Assembly: GCA_020310875.1 (NCBI GenBank)
Contig: MU260068.1
Span: forward strand, 170,001-234,000
Direction of reading: 5' to 3'
DNA length: 64,000 nucleotides
From: Ceratopteris richardii
Lineage: Eukaryota; Streptophyta; Polypodiopsida; Polypodiales; Pteridaceae
The notes under the pieces were generated by a model. The model had not been told where the DNA came from, did no database searches, and saw only the letters and a program-made list of their open reading frames with translations. The position numbers and the translations under genes were made by a program. This document shows, piece after piece, positions 32,426-43,700 of this stretch (positions are counted from its first letter, which is position 1; each line of letters begins with the position of its first letter).

Positions 32426-33126
32426 CATAGTACCACCCGTTGTCTGAGGAAGTCTCTCCTCCTGGACTCATCTAAAAACTGAAGGATAAGTGCTCTGCTC
32501 CGTGTGGTGTCCCGTCCTGCTCTCCAGGCTCTGGTGAAAGGGAGAGGCTCATCCGCGCGGTATCCAAGTAATGTGCACAAGCGACACCCATCCTGCTCTA
32601 GTGATCCGTCTGTCTCTGTGAGGTCGGAGATGCGAACATTGAGCCTGCGAGTCTATCACATCTGCTCCTCCTCAATGGTGGTATGCACTATGTGGATCTC
32701 CTCATGGTGGTTGTTCTTCTTTGCCTCCTTTCGAAGGTTCTTTTTGACAACCTCGACCCATTCGTCTTTCTTAGTCTCAAGCTCGCTTTGCACCACCTCC
32801 ATACACTCCTTCTTGATAGTCACCCGAATGTCCTCTAGTTGTGGGGCGATCTCCCCCTCCTCGCGCATGCTGTCTAGTTTCGTTTTCATATCAGTAAGCT
32901 CAGTGTGCAACTCCTCCCGGTCTCGTGAGTGCTGCTTGCGGATAACAAGAAGCTCTTCTCGAAGGGATTCGTTTTCCTTCTCCAAGGTTGCCACCTTGCC
33001 TTCGAGGGCGACAACTCTGCGGGTAACCCCGTTCAGTGCAGAATCTCCTTCTTTCTTGTGTTTTCCTATCAACTCTCGGAGGGCATGCTCTAAGGTGGCC
33101 AATTGTTCTTCGAGCTTGGGAGCCAT
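32426..33126 (-). pseudogene. LINE ORF1, N-terminal and RNA-binding part
   Basis: It starts at ATG 33126 ([19 protein letters not shown]). About 150 residues rich in Leu/Glu/Lys heptads follow, a long coiled coil as in LINE ORF1 trimers. After two adjacent stops (TGA TAG, 32653-32658) the same frame continues with TRRLNVRISDL and AWRAGRDTTRSRALILQFLDESRRRDFLRQR, the RRM-like nucleic-acid-binding domain of ORF1p. The end is cut by Copia-D1. ORF1 proteins coat LINE RNA and act as chaperones. Apart from the double stop, the frame is open across all three fragments. Confidence 0.85.
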
Positions 33127-33128
33127 GG

Positions 33129-33224
<96 letters not shown>

Positions 33225-33282
33225 GAGAGAGAGTTAGGGTTAGGGAGAGGGAAGGGCTAGGGTTAAGGTTTGGATTTTCGAC
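33127..33282 (-). repeat. LINE 5' UTR with a GA/CT microsatellite
   Basis: An almost pure GA run covers 33130-33233 (CT on the LINE strand), directly before the ORF1 ATG. Next come two TTAGGG-like units and a CTAGGGTTAAGG. CT-rich 5' UTRs are common in plant transcripts. The LINE 5' boundary lies near 33282, where A-family copia sequence starts. Confidence 0.75.
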
Positions 33283-33719
33283 AGTTCTTTATGATATGAT
33301 CATTCCCTTTAAGGTACTTACAAAACAATTTCTGCTTTTTTGATTTTTTTCGAATGTGTAGCATTTGTAGATTTCTGCTTACTAGTAGAAGAACTCCATT
33401 TTCCTTTGCCCTTCTGACTAGCCAGGAAAGCTTGATCTACAACACACATAATGGATCTGTTCTGCCTGTACTGATCTTCCTACAACAGAACAGAGACTAA
33501 CTCTCAAATGAAAAGGCATTTGGATTGCCTTTCATCATCAACCGAAGAGTATAAGCAAAACTCTGATATGAATCAGGAAGACCATTCAGAACGGTCTGCA
33601 TAAGTGAGCTATCTGGTATAACCTCATCAGCAGAAATCAACTGTTCCTTCAAGTCTTTGATCTTTGTTAGGAAACTGTCCATAGAATTACCTTCATTCAT
33701 GTGCTTACTCTCCAACTGT
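33283..33719 (-). mobile_element. Copia A-family gag fragment
   Basis: This matches Copia-A1 gag by eye from QLESEHMNEG through the region just before the zinc knuckle (minus strand), with small deletions and stops including a CAG-to-TAG at 33480-33482. No LTR. It is fused at 33719-33722 to the D-family fragment, and at 33282 to the LINE 5' end, all on the same strand. Confidence 0.8.
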
Positions 33720-33993
33720 TGGTATTTCCATTAGAGGTTTTAACATTTCCTACTTTAATCACTGAGTGCTTGGTGTCATCACCTGTTTGTACCTGAGTGC
33801 TTACCCTTTGGTTCCTCAAGGTCAGAGAGAAGAGATACATTGCCCGCCACATGGTTTGAGCATCCTGAGTCAATCTAGAAGAGATGATCATCATTTATAC
33901 TTGGTTTTGAGGTCATATTCATAATTAGAAGAGAATCCTCTTGTTTCTCTGTATTAGTTGTTGTAGTCTTTCCTTGCTTTGTAGCCTCCTTGG

Positions 33994-34687
33994 TGTCAGG
34001 GGAGCACTAGATTATGCTCTCTGACTACACTAGAGAAGATTTTGGAATTATACTTTTGATTACAAGAACACTCATGTAGAGAGAACAATACAAGAATATG
34101 TGATCGATACAAGACGTCCCACAACCCAGGACCGATAGGTATGGAAAACTAGACTAGAGATGATATAGAAGATCCCACAACCCGGGATCGTAGGTAGGAA
34201 ACAAGATATCTCAGTTACAAGAATTCCCTTAAGGGATATGAACTAGGTACAAAAATTGACGAGAAAGGATCTCGTACTATGAGATTACAATAGGACAAGA
34301 AAGGATGTCCACAATACAAGACTAGATAAGACTAGAGCAAGAGACAAGACTAGAACTTGAACTGGAACTTGAAAGTACTTACTTGGTGATCAGGACTCCT
34401 TGAGCTCCCAAGACTGGCATCCACTAGACTGAGAATGAATGTGGCCAACCCATCCTTATATAGTTTTTGAAGGGCGGTTATGAGTTGATGATGTCATCGA
34501 TGATATCATCAACTAGAAACAAGACCTTCGATTGTCAGATTATGCAAATAAACAGTCAATCTTGGGGTTTTGACACGTTTCGGATGCAATGGAAGCATTA
34601 GTTTGTCAAAAATCTTAAAAAATAATGAGACATAGGAAATTCACATGGAATCTAAGGTTTAAGATGGTTTTCTTTGTGTCCATGACA
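33994..34687 (-). mobile_element. 3' LTR of the mini-element
   Basis: It begins TGTCAGGGGAGCAC and ends CATGACA (plus strand). Partner at 35551-36245. Confidence 0.88.
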
Positions 34688-35515
34688 TCACCTCCCCCTC
34701 AAGCGATGAGTTCCACGAGGAGCAGCCATGTTCTCTATCTTGGGTTTCATTGGATTCTTCTTATGGAATTCTTGAACCTTGATTTTTTCTTGCAAAAGAT
34801 TTTTTGTAAGTTCCATAGTATGATAACTGGTGTCATATGCTTTCCAATGAATAAGGCATTCCAATCTTCCTCGAGAGATCCTTGAATCTAATACATGCAT
34901 GACCTTGAATTCTTCATGATCATGAATCCTGATAGAATGTAAAGGATTGGCTGTCTCTTGAGCTTCCTTGGGTTCTTTATGCAATAGATCCTTTGAGCTT
35001 ATAGTGAAATGTTGTGGTGTTTCCAAGATCTTTCATGGAGAGCATTGAGTAAGCGCGCCTCCTTGATTGAACATGAACTCCTCCTTATCCTTTACCTTCT
35101 CAATATCTTCATAACATACATACTCCATATAATTTGTAATGACTTTTTGGGCTTCAAAGATTCTTGATTCCGATTCTTGAGGAATAGTGTCTTCATTATT
35201 CAAGACTTCTAACTCTTGGACTTGGCTTTCTTTTAACAACTGATTCTCACACTGAATTGCTTGATTGATAACATCCTCCAAGGTGTTTGCTTGAGGCATG
35301 CATAGCAAGAGATATTTGACTTCAGGATTGAGGCTACTTTGAAATTGATTAAACTTGTAGTCTTCTTGATATGTAGTTCCATGAAACAACATCTTGATGT
35401 TCAAGACATAGCTTGAAATAGATCGATCATCTTGTCGTAGAAATCTTTTCATCTCTTGGACATGTTCGATCAAGTCCTTTATGGTAGATTAGTTCTCCTT
35501 GCATAGGGAATCCAT
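34688..35515 (-). pseudogene. Gag-like domain fused in frame to a chromodomain
   Basis: From ATG 35513-35515 (MDSLCKEN) the frame has an early TAA, then is open: LIEHVQEMKRFLRQDDRSISSYV..., a helical Gag-like segment with LNPEVKYLLLCMPQANTLEDVINQAIQ. A TGA at 35033-35035 follows, and the SAME frame continues into FKVMHVLDSRISRGRLECLIHWKAY...MELTKNLLQEKIKVQEFHKK. This is a clear chromodomain with hydrophobic and aromatic positions in order (V, L, W, E, L, F). In chromoviruses the domain sits at the end of integrase and directs insertion to heterochromatin. Here it follows Gag directly, with everything between removed. Whether the TGA is decay or a readthrough site cannot be judged from one copy. 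Confidence 0.8.
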
Positions 35516-35550
35516 GGTGCCTGATCTTGATAAAGTTAGTCTTGCCAAAA

Positions 35551-36245
35551 TGTTAGCGGAGCACTAGATTGTGCTCACTGACTATACTAGATAAGATTTC
35601 GAAATTATACTTTTGATTACAAGAACACCCATGTAGGGAGAACAATACAAGAAAATGTGATTGATACAAGACGTCCCACAACCCGAGACCGATAGGTATG
35701 GAAAAATAGCCTAGAGATGATATAGGAGATCCCACAAATCGGGATCGTAGGTAGGAAACAAGATATCTCGATTACAAGAATTCCCTTAAGGGATATGAAC
35801 TAGATACAAAAAATAACTAGAACGGATCTCGTACTACAAGATTACAATAGGACAAGAAAGGATGTCCACGATTCAAGACTAGATAAGACTAGAGCAAGAG
35901 ACAAGACTAGAAATTGAATTGGAACTTGAAAGTACTTACTTGGTGATCAGGACTCCTTGAGCTCCCAATACTGGCATCCATCAGACTGAGAATGAATGTG
36001 GCCAACCCCTCCTTATATAGTTTTTGAAGGGCGGTTACAAGTTGATGATATCATCGATGATGTCATCAACTAGAAACAAGACCTCTGGGTGTCAGAATTC
36101 TACAAATAAACAATCAATCTTGGGGTTTTGGCACGTTTCGGATGAAATGGAGGTATTAGTTTGTCCAAAATCTTAACAAAAAATGAGATATAGGAAATTC
36201 ACATGGAATCTAAGATTTAAGATGGTTTTCTTTGTATCCATGACA
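35551..36245 (-). mobile_element. 5' LTR of the mini-element
   Basis: It begins TGTTAGCGGAGCAC and ends CATGACA. The sequence after it on the minus strand (TTTTGGCAAGACT) is the presumed primer-binding region and is not the initiator-Met type used by the copia elements here. Confidence 0.88.
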
Positions 36246-36250
36246 CTTGG

Positions 36251-37223
36251 TAGTCATTATTGTAGTTGCTATTGTCGTTGTTATTGTAACCTTGATGGTG
36301 GTTGAATCTCCCTCTTGATTGTGTATATCCATATCTTTAAAATCCTCTACCTCTCTGATTCTTGAAGTTCCTGTAACACTCATCTGTAGTATGATTTGAC
36401 AATCCATAAATATTACATGGTGAGGAGTTATAAGATCTTTCCCTACCTTGCTTACCTCCTCTGCTCCTTCCTCTTAAGGTTCTACCTCTCTCTGCATAGT
36501 TGGCTTAGGAGGTAGCTCCTTCATCCTCAATCTTCTTATTCTTCCCTTTCTCTTTGGACTTACTTGTATTAGTGTATAGGGCAGAAGAGCTATTACCTCT
36601 TGATGAATCTCCATTCTTGTTGAGCTTGGCTTCATAGGTAAATAGTTTCCCCATGAGTGTGGTAAGGTCTAGAATTTGCATGTCCATGTACAAGTCCATG
36701 GCAGTTGTGAAGCTCTCCCATTTGTCATCTGCTTTAATAACACTGATTAATTGTCTTACAATCTGCTCCTCTTCAATTTGTTCTCCTATGCTTGCCAATT
36801 GATCAGATATATCCTTGGCTTTGGTCACATACTCTGAGATGCCTTGCGGGGTTGCTTTCTTTGAGTCGTAAACTCAATCCACAATTGGTTCTTCCTAGCC
36901 CTTGTGTTGGAAGAGAAATAGAAAGACAATGTTTCCCAAGTCTCTTGGGATGTCTTACAGTTCCTAATATATGGAAGACGAAAATCAGAGATTGAGTTAA
37001 GTAAGTATGACCTTGCTAATGCATCCTTGGCACACCATGTACTGAGTCTTTCATGCTCTTCTCTTGTAGGTTGTCCTTTGCTTCTGAAAATGGGCATCTC
37101 TTCATCTCCTAAGATGTATCCATAGAGGCTCCTTCCTTGAAAGTATGTCTTCATCCTTAAGGACCATGCTTGGTAGTTGTTCCTATCCAATTTATCAATG
37201 AAAGAAGGAAAACCATCTTCCAT
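36251..37223 (-). pseudogene. Copia-D3 gag
   Basis: It starts at ATG 37221-37223 ([30 protein letters not shown]). A frameshift near 36830 breaks the frame, which resumes as [24 protein letters not shown] and then the Gly/Arg-rich part and a degenerate CCHC knuckle. The remaining part, a decayed protease active site, lies at 33723-33988 beyond the mini-element. Confidence 0.85.
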
Positions 37224-37250
37224 TTTACCTTAGCTTTGTTGTGATACCAC

Positions 37251-38295
37251 TGTTGGGAAAGGTGGATGGACACTCAAAGAAATGAGTAGGTATTGCCAAT
37301 CTCTGCTTTGTACCAACCCCTTTTTGCTTCAGAGTTGCGTTGTAGGCCCTCTTAACTTTCCAATGACACTAAACAAGTTCCTATGTACTTTGGAAATGAT
37401 GTGAGAAATGATTGAACCAAAAGAGACTACTTCCAAGTAGTAGGATCAATGAAAACCTTCTATTTTTGCTCACACACCTGCTGCTTGTTAAGCTCAGTGC
37501 TTCGAGTACAGTAAGAATTAGAAAAATTCCTTTTGAAGATATCAAATTAGCTTAACGAGCTAATGATTCCAAGTGGAATCACTTAAAATCATGCACTATA
37601 CACAGAGCAATCAATTTAGCAGTCAAATCATTATGCCTGATTTTTTAGGACCTCTGTAGAGTTTGAACAGTGGGTACTTCGACATGATTTTCTCCAAATC
37701 GGCTAAATGGATTATCTTAAAAATTTGTGAGCGTGTAGAGGACTTAGAGATGATTCCAACAAGCTATAGGAAATTAAAAATGGTGAAGAAATGACTACGA
37801 TATGAATAGTACAAAATGACCATTCTGAGTAACTATGATAGAGAGACCATAGATGAAAGTATTGATCTATTGTACTAGATGACAATGTTGTACAAGATCA
37901 TTGGCATGATATTCAATGCCTAATGATAATGAGTAGTGTAGGCTATGAAGTGAGCCTCACCCTCTTACAATGTAATCAACAAGAACTCAGAAATTGAAGT
38001 CATCTATCCTGTGAGTTATTCAATTATCTTTTATAGATGAGTCATTTGAATTTTGAATTTGAATTCTTCATTGGCTCTCACTAAAATGAGATCCTCTAAT
38101 CTAGGAGATATTCTCTCCAAATAAAGTTGTGGATTTTCATCTAACAAACTCCACAAGTTTAGTGGTAGTTACAAATACTCCTCCAAGTCAAATAGACTTT
38201 TACAAATGGTAAAAGGTAAAGACTTCATAGCAATGGTTCCCATGGAACTTCAATAAGCTCTAGCCAAATGTGTTGGCTTGGTATTTGCACCAACA
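37251..38295 (-). mobile_element. 5' LTR of Copia-D3
   Basis: It begins TGTTGGGAAAGG and ends CACCAACA on the plus strand, about 1045 bp; related to the Copia-D2 LTRs and, in reverse complement, to D1. Confidence 0.85.
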
Positions 38296-40442
38296 TAGGT
38301 AACAAGACTCCACCACCCGTTAGACCAAGGCCACAACCAGGAGTGCAACGTGGAATACCTCCATTTAGAATAGCAATTCCTATGATACCCAGACCACCAG
38401 AGTCGATAAGAAGGCTAAGACCTTTTCAAGTTTCCAAATGCATGAGAAATCACTATGATGGAATAGTAGAACCATACGACCACATAGCAGAGTTTAAGCA
38501 AGTACTACGAGCTGAACAAGTAGATGACTTCTTTGTGCAGTATGAATCTTTTGGACTTACCCTCACAGGGATGGCTTTGACTTTGTTCCAACCATTGGAT
38601 CCAAATGAGTTTGGAAATATTGAGCAATTTTTCCAAGAATTCATGGGAGAATTCACCAAGAGAGGGATTAAACACAACTCGTCATCTTTAATCCATAGTT
38701 TCAAACAGAACCCAAATGAAACCGTAAAAACAATTGCCCGAAGATTTAATCAATATGTCTATAGATGCCCAGTAACAGAAAGACCCTGCCAATAGAAAAT
38801 GATATCACTTTGCTTGGATGGATTGACTAATGGAACACTGAGAACCCTAGTGTACGTAAAAGTGCTCCAGATTTTGAGCAAGTGCCTTCAAGAATGTATT
38901 GACTTAGAAGACAACCTAGCTGATGACCTCAAGAGTACACCAAGCCCTACTAAATCGGAAGAAACTAGAAGTACATTGACATCGAACTCCAGTAATGTGG
39001 AGGAATTAGCAGAACTAGTAGCCAAGGACTTAGGAGTCCACGATCAGAAAAATTACCAAAATCCACCTATGAGAATGCCAGTGTTACAAAGATGTAGCCT
39101 ATGTGGTGGAGATCACTTGTCCCATATGTGTGCAAGAGGAGGAGTAGGCATGCCTCAAGCTTATCCATACAATAGGTAGTCACCCCAAGGACCCAATCTA
39201 TACTGTCATATTGAGCAAAAATACACCAACCACATAACCAAAAATTGCCCATTGAACAAGCAATTGAGGCCCATGGTTCAACCTTAGTATAGGCCTTATG
39301 GATATCCTCCTAGAGAGAGAGGAAGAGAGATCCCGAGATACGACCCCTATCCAAGCCCTTCAAGAGGACCTAGACCATATGAACAAGGAGGATATGGACA
39401 ACCATAGCCAGTGTTAGGGCAACAACCACCCCTTCCACAGAACATAGTGCCAGTCAAATATACTCAACCAGAGGAGAACATGGAAAGAGCTATAGTCCCC
39501 GCCACACCTTTAGCTAGTGCAGAAACAACGACTCAGGGATATGAGCACACCCAGGGCGAATACTACCCCTATGACACTAGTTTGGCTAAGTATGACCAAA
39601 TTTATGACCGACAATACTATGGATACGAATCTTATGATAATTCCTACAAATCAGAACATGCGAGATTCAGAAGATCGACGTGAGAGTAATCAAACAAAGA
39701 AGTCGCAAAATTGGAAGACTAGAAGGGAAAAACTTAGAAGTAAATGGGGGAAAAATAGACAAAAGGAGGACAAGAAGGATAAAAAAGATAGTGGGGCACC
39801 ACACATACAAGAAGCACAAAACAATACTCCACTTAAGACCCCCACCCAGAAACTAAACCACCTAGGATCAATCCTCGTAGATCCAATACCACAAGACTTA
39901 GATATGTGTTTGAAAGCTTATCAAGCTAAAATTACGACAGGACCAAAGAAAGAGTAGCATGAGAAACTTTACCCACAAGGAGAATTAGAAAAGGAGAGAT
40001 TGGTGATATGCAAAAAACTCATAGAGGTAGCCCAAGCCACCCTAGAAAAGACTATCCCAGTCCTTCCAGAGACAAGAATGTTTGAGAACCAATTCAATGA
40101 ATGCTTGAAAGAAAACAAGCTAAAACCCACTGAAACACCTAAAGAGAAAGATAGTAAAGAAGAACAACAGAGCACTAATCACTTTCAATAATTCCTGAAA
40201 CAGAAGCAGATTGGCCACAAGACTTGTGGGCCAAGATTCAAGAAGACCGATGGAAAAAGAATGGGAATTCAAGACCACCCTTTGAGGAATTAGATATCGA
40301 GGAGAACCAGTTGACTCAAAATTTGGAAGAAGTCTACAAAGAAGTATCTATGTTAGATCGAAATAGGGAGGAAGGACACAACATTTCCACTCTACCTGAC
40401 TACATGGGAGAATATGAGAGGGGGTCAATCGTTTTCCATGCT
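38296..40442 (+). pseudogene. Gypsy-F gag, decayed
   Basis: This is a Ty3/gypsy-type Gag: PPFRIAIPMIPRPPESI, then FDGxxxPxxH-like YDGIVEPYDHIAEF, MALTLFQPL, FTKRGIKHNSSSLIHSFKQNPNETVKTIARRFNQ, the usual retrotransposon gag core. Two Cys/His motifs follow (CSLCGGDHLSHMC and CHIEQKYTNHITKNC). In the first frame all four stops are TAG (38793, 39177, 39285, 39405). Downstream, about 39500-40440, is a Lys/Glu-rich low-complexity region with frameshifts. The left end is cut by Copia-D3 and the right by Copia-A2/A3 (cccat, 40443-40447). Confidence 0.8.
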
Positions 40443-40447
40443 CCCAT

Positions 40448-40677
40448 TGTTGGAGTTAGATGTCTGCGGAAGCACACGAACAACACAAGGAAGAAGGAGA
40501 AGCTTGGAGCACAACACATAAGACTGAATGTATTACTAGAGAATGTACAAAGATAAGTAGCCCATTAGGGCAATAGGCGTATATACAATCCGGGGGGAAA
40601 AAACCTCCTAAAGAGGGAAAAAAGTGCCCCGGTGGTCCTAGTGTGTTCACACATATCACTACCTAAATATATCAACA
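40448..40677 (-). mobile_element. 3' LTR of Copia-A2/A3
   Basis: It runs TGTTGGAGTTAG...TATATCAACA on plus, followed by the aatcccccctggg polypurine complement. Confidence 0.9.
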
Positions 40678-40751
40678 AATCCCCCCTGGGAGTGATGCGG
40701 TGAACAAGGAGCTGGCACTCATGTATAAGGAAGTGCCAAGCTATGTGGAAA

Positions 40752-43700
40752 TCACTCCACAAAAGGAAGTAAGCCCAAAGCTTTGCGAAAAGCTTCAAAC
40801 TTCTCCCTAGGCAGAGCCTTCATGAAAAGGTCTGCTATGTTCTCCTACATGGGCGCATATGCCAAGCTGATCTCCCCAGCAGAGAACCTCTCCTTGGCAT
40901 AGTGATAATGCACCTCAATGTGCTTAGTGCGAGCATGGAACACAGGGTTCCTCGCAACTGCCAATGCGCTCTGACTGTTAGTGAAGATGGTGGTGGCAGA
41001 AGACTGGCCAACACCCAAATCAGCCATAAGGCGTCTGAGCCACACACACTCAACAGTCGCTGTGAAAGCTGCCCTATACTCAGCCTCACAACTGGAAGTG
41101 GCCACAGTAGGCTGCTTCTTGCTCAACCAAGATATACATGAGCTACCAAGCATGAAGCAAAAACCACTGGTGGACACACGAGTGTCATAGCAACCAACCC
41201 AATCTGAGTCAGAAAAAGCATGCAAATCTGGAGGTAGTGATCCCCTCTTGGGATAAAACAACCCAAGTAGCCGAGTACCACTCAAGTAGCGAAAGATGCG
41301 CTTAACCGCCTTCCAATGCATGACTCCTAGGCAATGCATAAACCTGCTCATCTGTGAGACAGGAAACTGAATATCTGGTCGAGTAATGCATAAGTAAATC
41401 AAGCATCCAACAACCTACTGATAGAGAACAACATCAAATGCATCTCCAGCATCATGAAGACTCAATCGTAAACCTGTCTCCATAGGAGTGGCAATAGGCT
41501 TACAGTCTTCAAGGCCAAAACGCTGCAATAATGTGTCAATATATTTCGTTTGATGCAAAGCCATTCCACCATCAACTTGCATAAACTGAATGCCCAAATA
41601 GTGATGCAAATGCCCCAAATCAGACATCTTAAATGAGGCATGCAAATCAGCCTTAAAATCAGCAATATGCTTCTCAATAGGACCAGTGAGTAGCATGTCG
41701 TCAACATAGACAACAATGATCAGAAGCACATCATTAGCACGCTTAACATATAAGGTGCTTTCAGTTGGACTGTTCTCAAAACCATGTGCAATCAGATAGG
41801 CATGTATCTTCTCATACCAAGCATGTGGTGCTTGCTTTAAACCATATAATGCCTTCTTTAACCTACACACCTGGTTTTCATGCCCTTTCTGCACAAAGCC
41901 ACGGGGCTGAAAAACATACACTTCTTCATGCAAGTCACCATTTAGAAATGCTGTTTTAATGTCCAACTGATGTAAATTCCAACCATGATGGGCTGCAAGT
42001 GCACAAATACTCCGAACAGTAGTCATATGGCATGTAGGTGCAAAGGTCTCATCAAAATCAATGCCTCTTTCCTGTGCATAACCCTTTGCAACAAGCCTAG
42101 CCTTATACCTCTCAACTATACCATCAGGTTTACGCTTCAGCTTGTATACCCACTTAGTGCCAATGGCCTTCTTGCCAGGAGGCAAGTCACATAAAGACCA
42201 AGTACCATTCTTCATTATAGCATCATATTCAGATTGCATAGCAGCCATCCAATTTTCTGAATTTTGTGCTCCATCAAACGAAATAGGCTCATTCTCATCA
42301 CAGAGACTAGATGCAGCCATAGCATAGCAATCTGATGCAAAAGAGGCACTATAAGAGCCTAAACGAGTACGATATGACAGAGGTGCATCTAATTTGCTAT
42401 CACGCAAAGTCTGCACCAGCCATTTTGGCATAGTTCTTGCCTGCTCGATATCAGCTCTCTCATCAATAAGTGCATCATGTACATCTGCATCAGAAATAGA
42501 ATTATCTGCATCATCCATTGAAACCTGCAAAGGCTGAGAAGTTGCCTCATTAGGACCAGCGCTAGACTGTCCACCTGTAAAAAGAGACATCAAAGTATCA
42601 TACATGTCTTTGGAGCTAACAGATGTCTCCTTGGTACATGAAAGCGATGGCTGAATAGCATCTTCCACAAAAACAATATCACGGCTAACTAGAATGCGTT
42701 TAGTCTGTGGATGATACAGACGATAACCTTTACTTTCAGAACTGTACCCAACAAAAATACATTTTACTGCCTTATCATCCAATTTTCTGCGATGTTGTTC
42801 AGGCACTAGTGCATATGCCAAACAACCAAAAACACGCAGATGAGCAACAGATGGCTTGCGGTCATGCCAAGCTTCATATGGAGTGATAGACTACAGCGCT
42901 TTAGTGGGACACCTGTTCAGTACATATGCTGCACACATGACAGCCTCAAGCCAGAAACTATGTGGTAAAGCCTGACTCTTGACCATACACCTCGCCATCT
43001 CCATGAGTGACCTGTTCTTCCGTTCAACAACTCCATTCTGTTGAGGTGTATATGGCACTGTACACTGATGTTTTATTCCACATTCAGCCAGAAATGCATT
43101 AAAATCAGAAGACATATATTCCCCCCCTCGATCAGAACGGAGGGTGCCCATTTTACATGCTGACAAATTTTCAGCCAAAACCAAAAACTGTTTGAAGCAC
43201 ATGAACACTTCGGACTTTGCTTTGAGTGGATATACCCATGCATGCCTGGAAAAATCATCAATGAAAGTCACGAAGTAAAGGTAATTTCCAAAAGAGGGTG
43301 TCTGCATAGGACCACAGACATCACTATGTACAAGCTGCAATTTCTACGTAGCCCGAACTGAGCCATCTTTTGGAAAGGAGGAACGCTGCATTTTGCCCAA
43401 AATACAGCCTTCACAAACATGTTTTCCAGGTGCCTCAAGTTTGGGCAAAGAGGACACCATTTCAGATTTCTGCAGGCGTAGCAAACTAGCAAAATTCAGA
43501 TGACCAAAGCATGCATGCCAAAGCTTTGCATCTGACATAGCCTGAGAATCATGAACCGCACATGCCGAATCATTCACAGATCTTTCATAGTCTATGAGCT
43601 TATACAGCCCACGACATAAAATGCCAGAAGCAATAATCACATCGCCATTTGAGAGATCATGGACTGTACACCTGTCATCAACGAATTTCACAACCAAGCC

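Larger units (their letters stand above)
33994..36245 (-). mobile_element. Mini LTR element with Gag-chromodomain frame
   Basis: LTRs of about 694 bp (33994-34687 and 35551-36245) enclose only 863 bp. The target duplication cttgg (33989-33993, 36246-36250) is exact. A polypurine tract (acctccccctcaag on plus, about 34691) adjoins the left LTR. The coding region holds a Gag-like domain followed by a chromodomain; protease, RT, RNase H and integrase core are absent. This resembles TR-GAG non-autonomous elements but with a chromodomain added, so a Ty3/gypsy chromovirus is the likely helper. LTR divergence is visibly larger than in Copia-A1, C or D1. It inserted in Copia-D3 gag. Confidence 0.88.
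33720..38295 (-). mobile_element. Copia-D3: truncated D-family element
   Basis: Only the 5' half is kept: 5' LTR 37251-38295, leader with tggtatcac-type primer site, gag from ATG 37221-37223, and part of the protease. It ends at about 33720, just after VKTSNGN, where A-family gag begins. The mini-element at 33994-36245 sits inside it. There is no 3' LTR or pol. On the right it borders gypsy-F (taggt at 38296), but with its other end lost no target duplication can be shown. Confidence 0.85.

Noticed and set aside
33222..33265. TTAGGG-like units beside the GA microsatellite (interstitial telomere)
   Set aside because: Only two or three short imperfect units; better explained as part of the LINE 5' UTR.
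32504..33343. 279-codon plus-strand frame with Arg-Glu repeats
   Set aside because: It is the antisense of LINE ORF1 plus translation of the GA microsatellite; ORF1 on the minus strand has real domain signatures.
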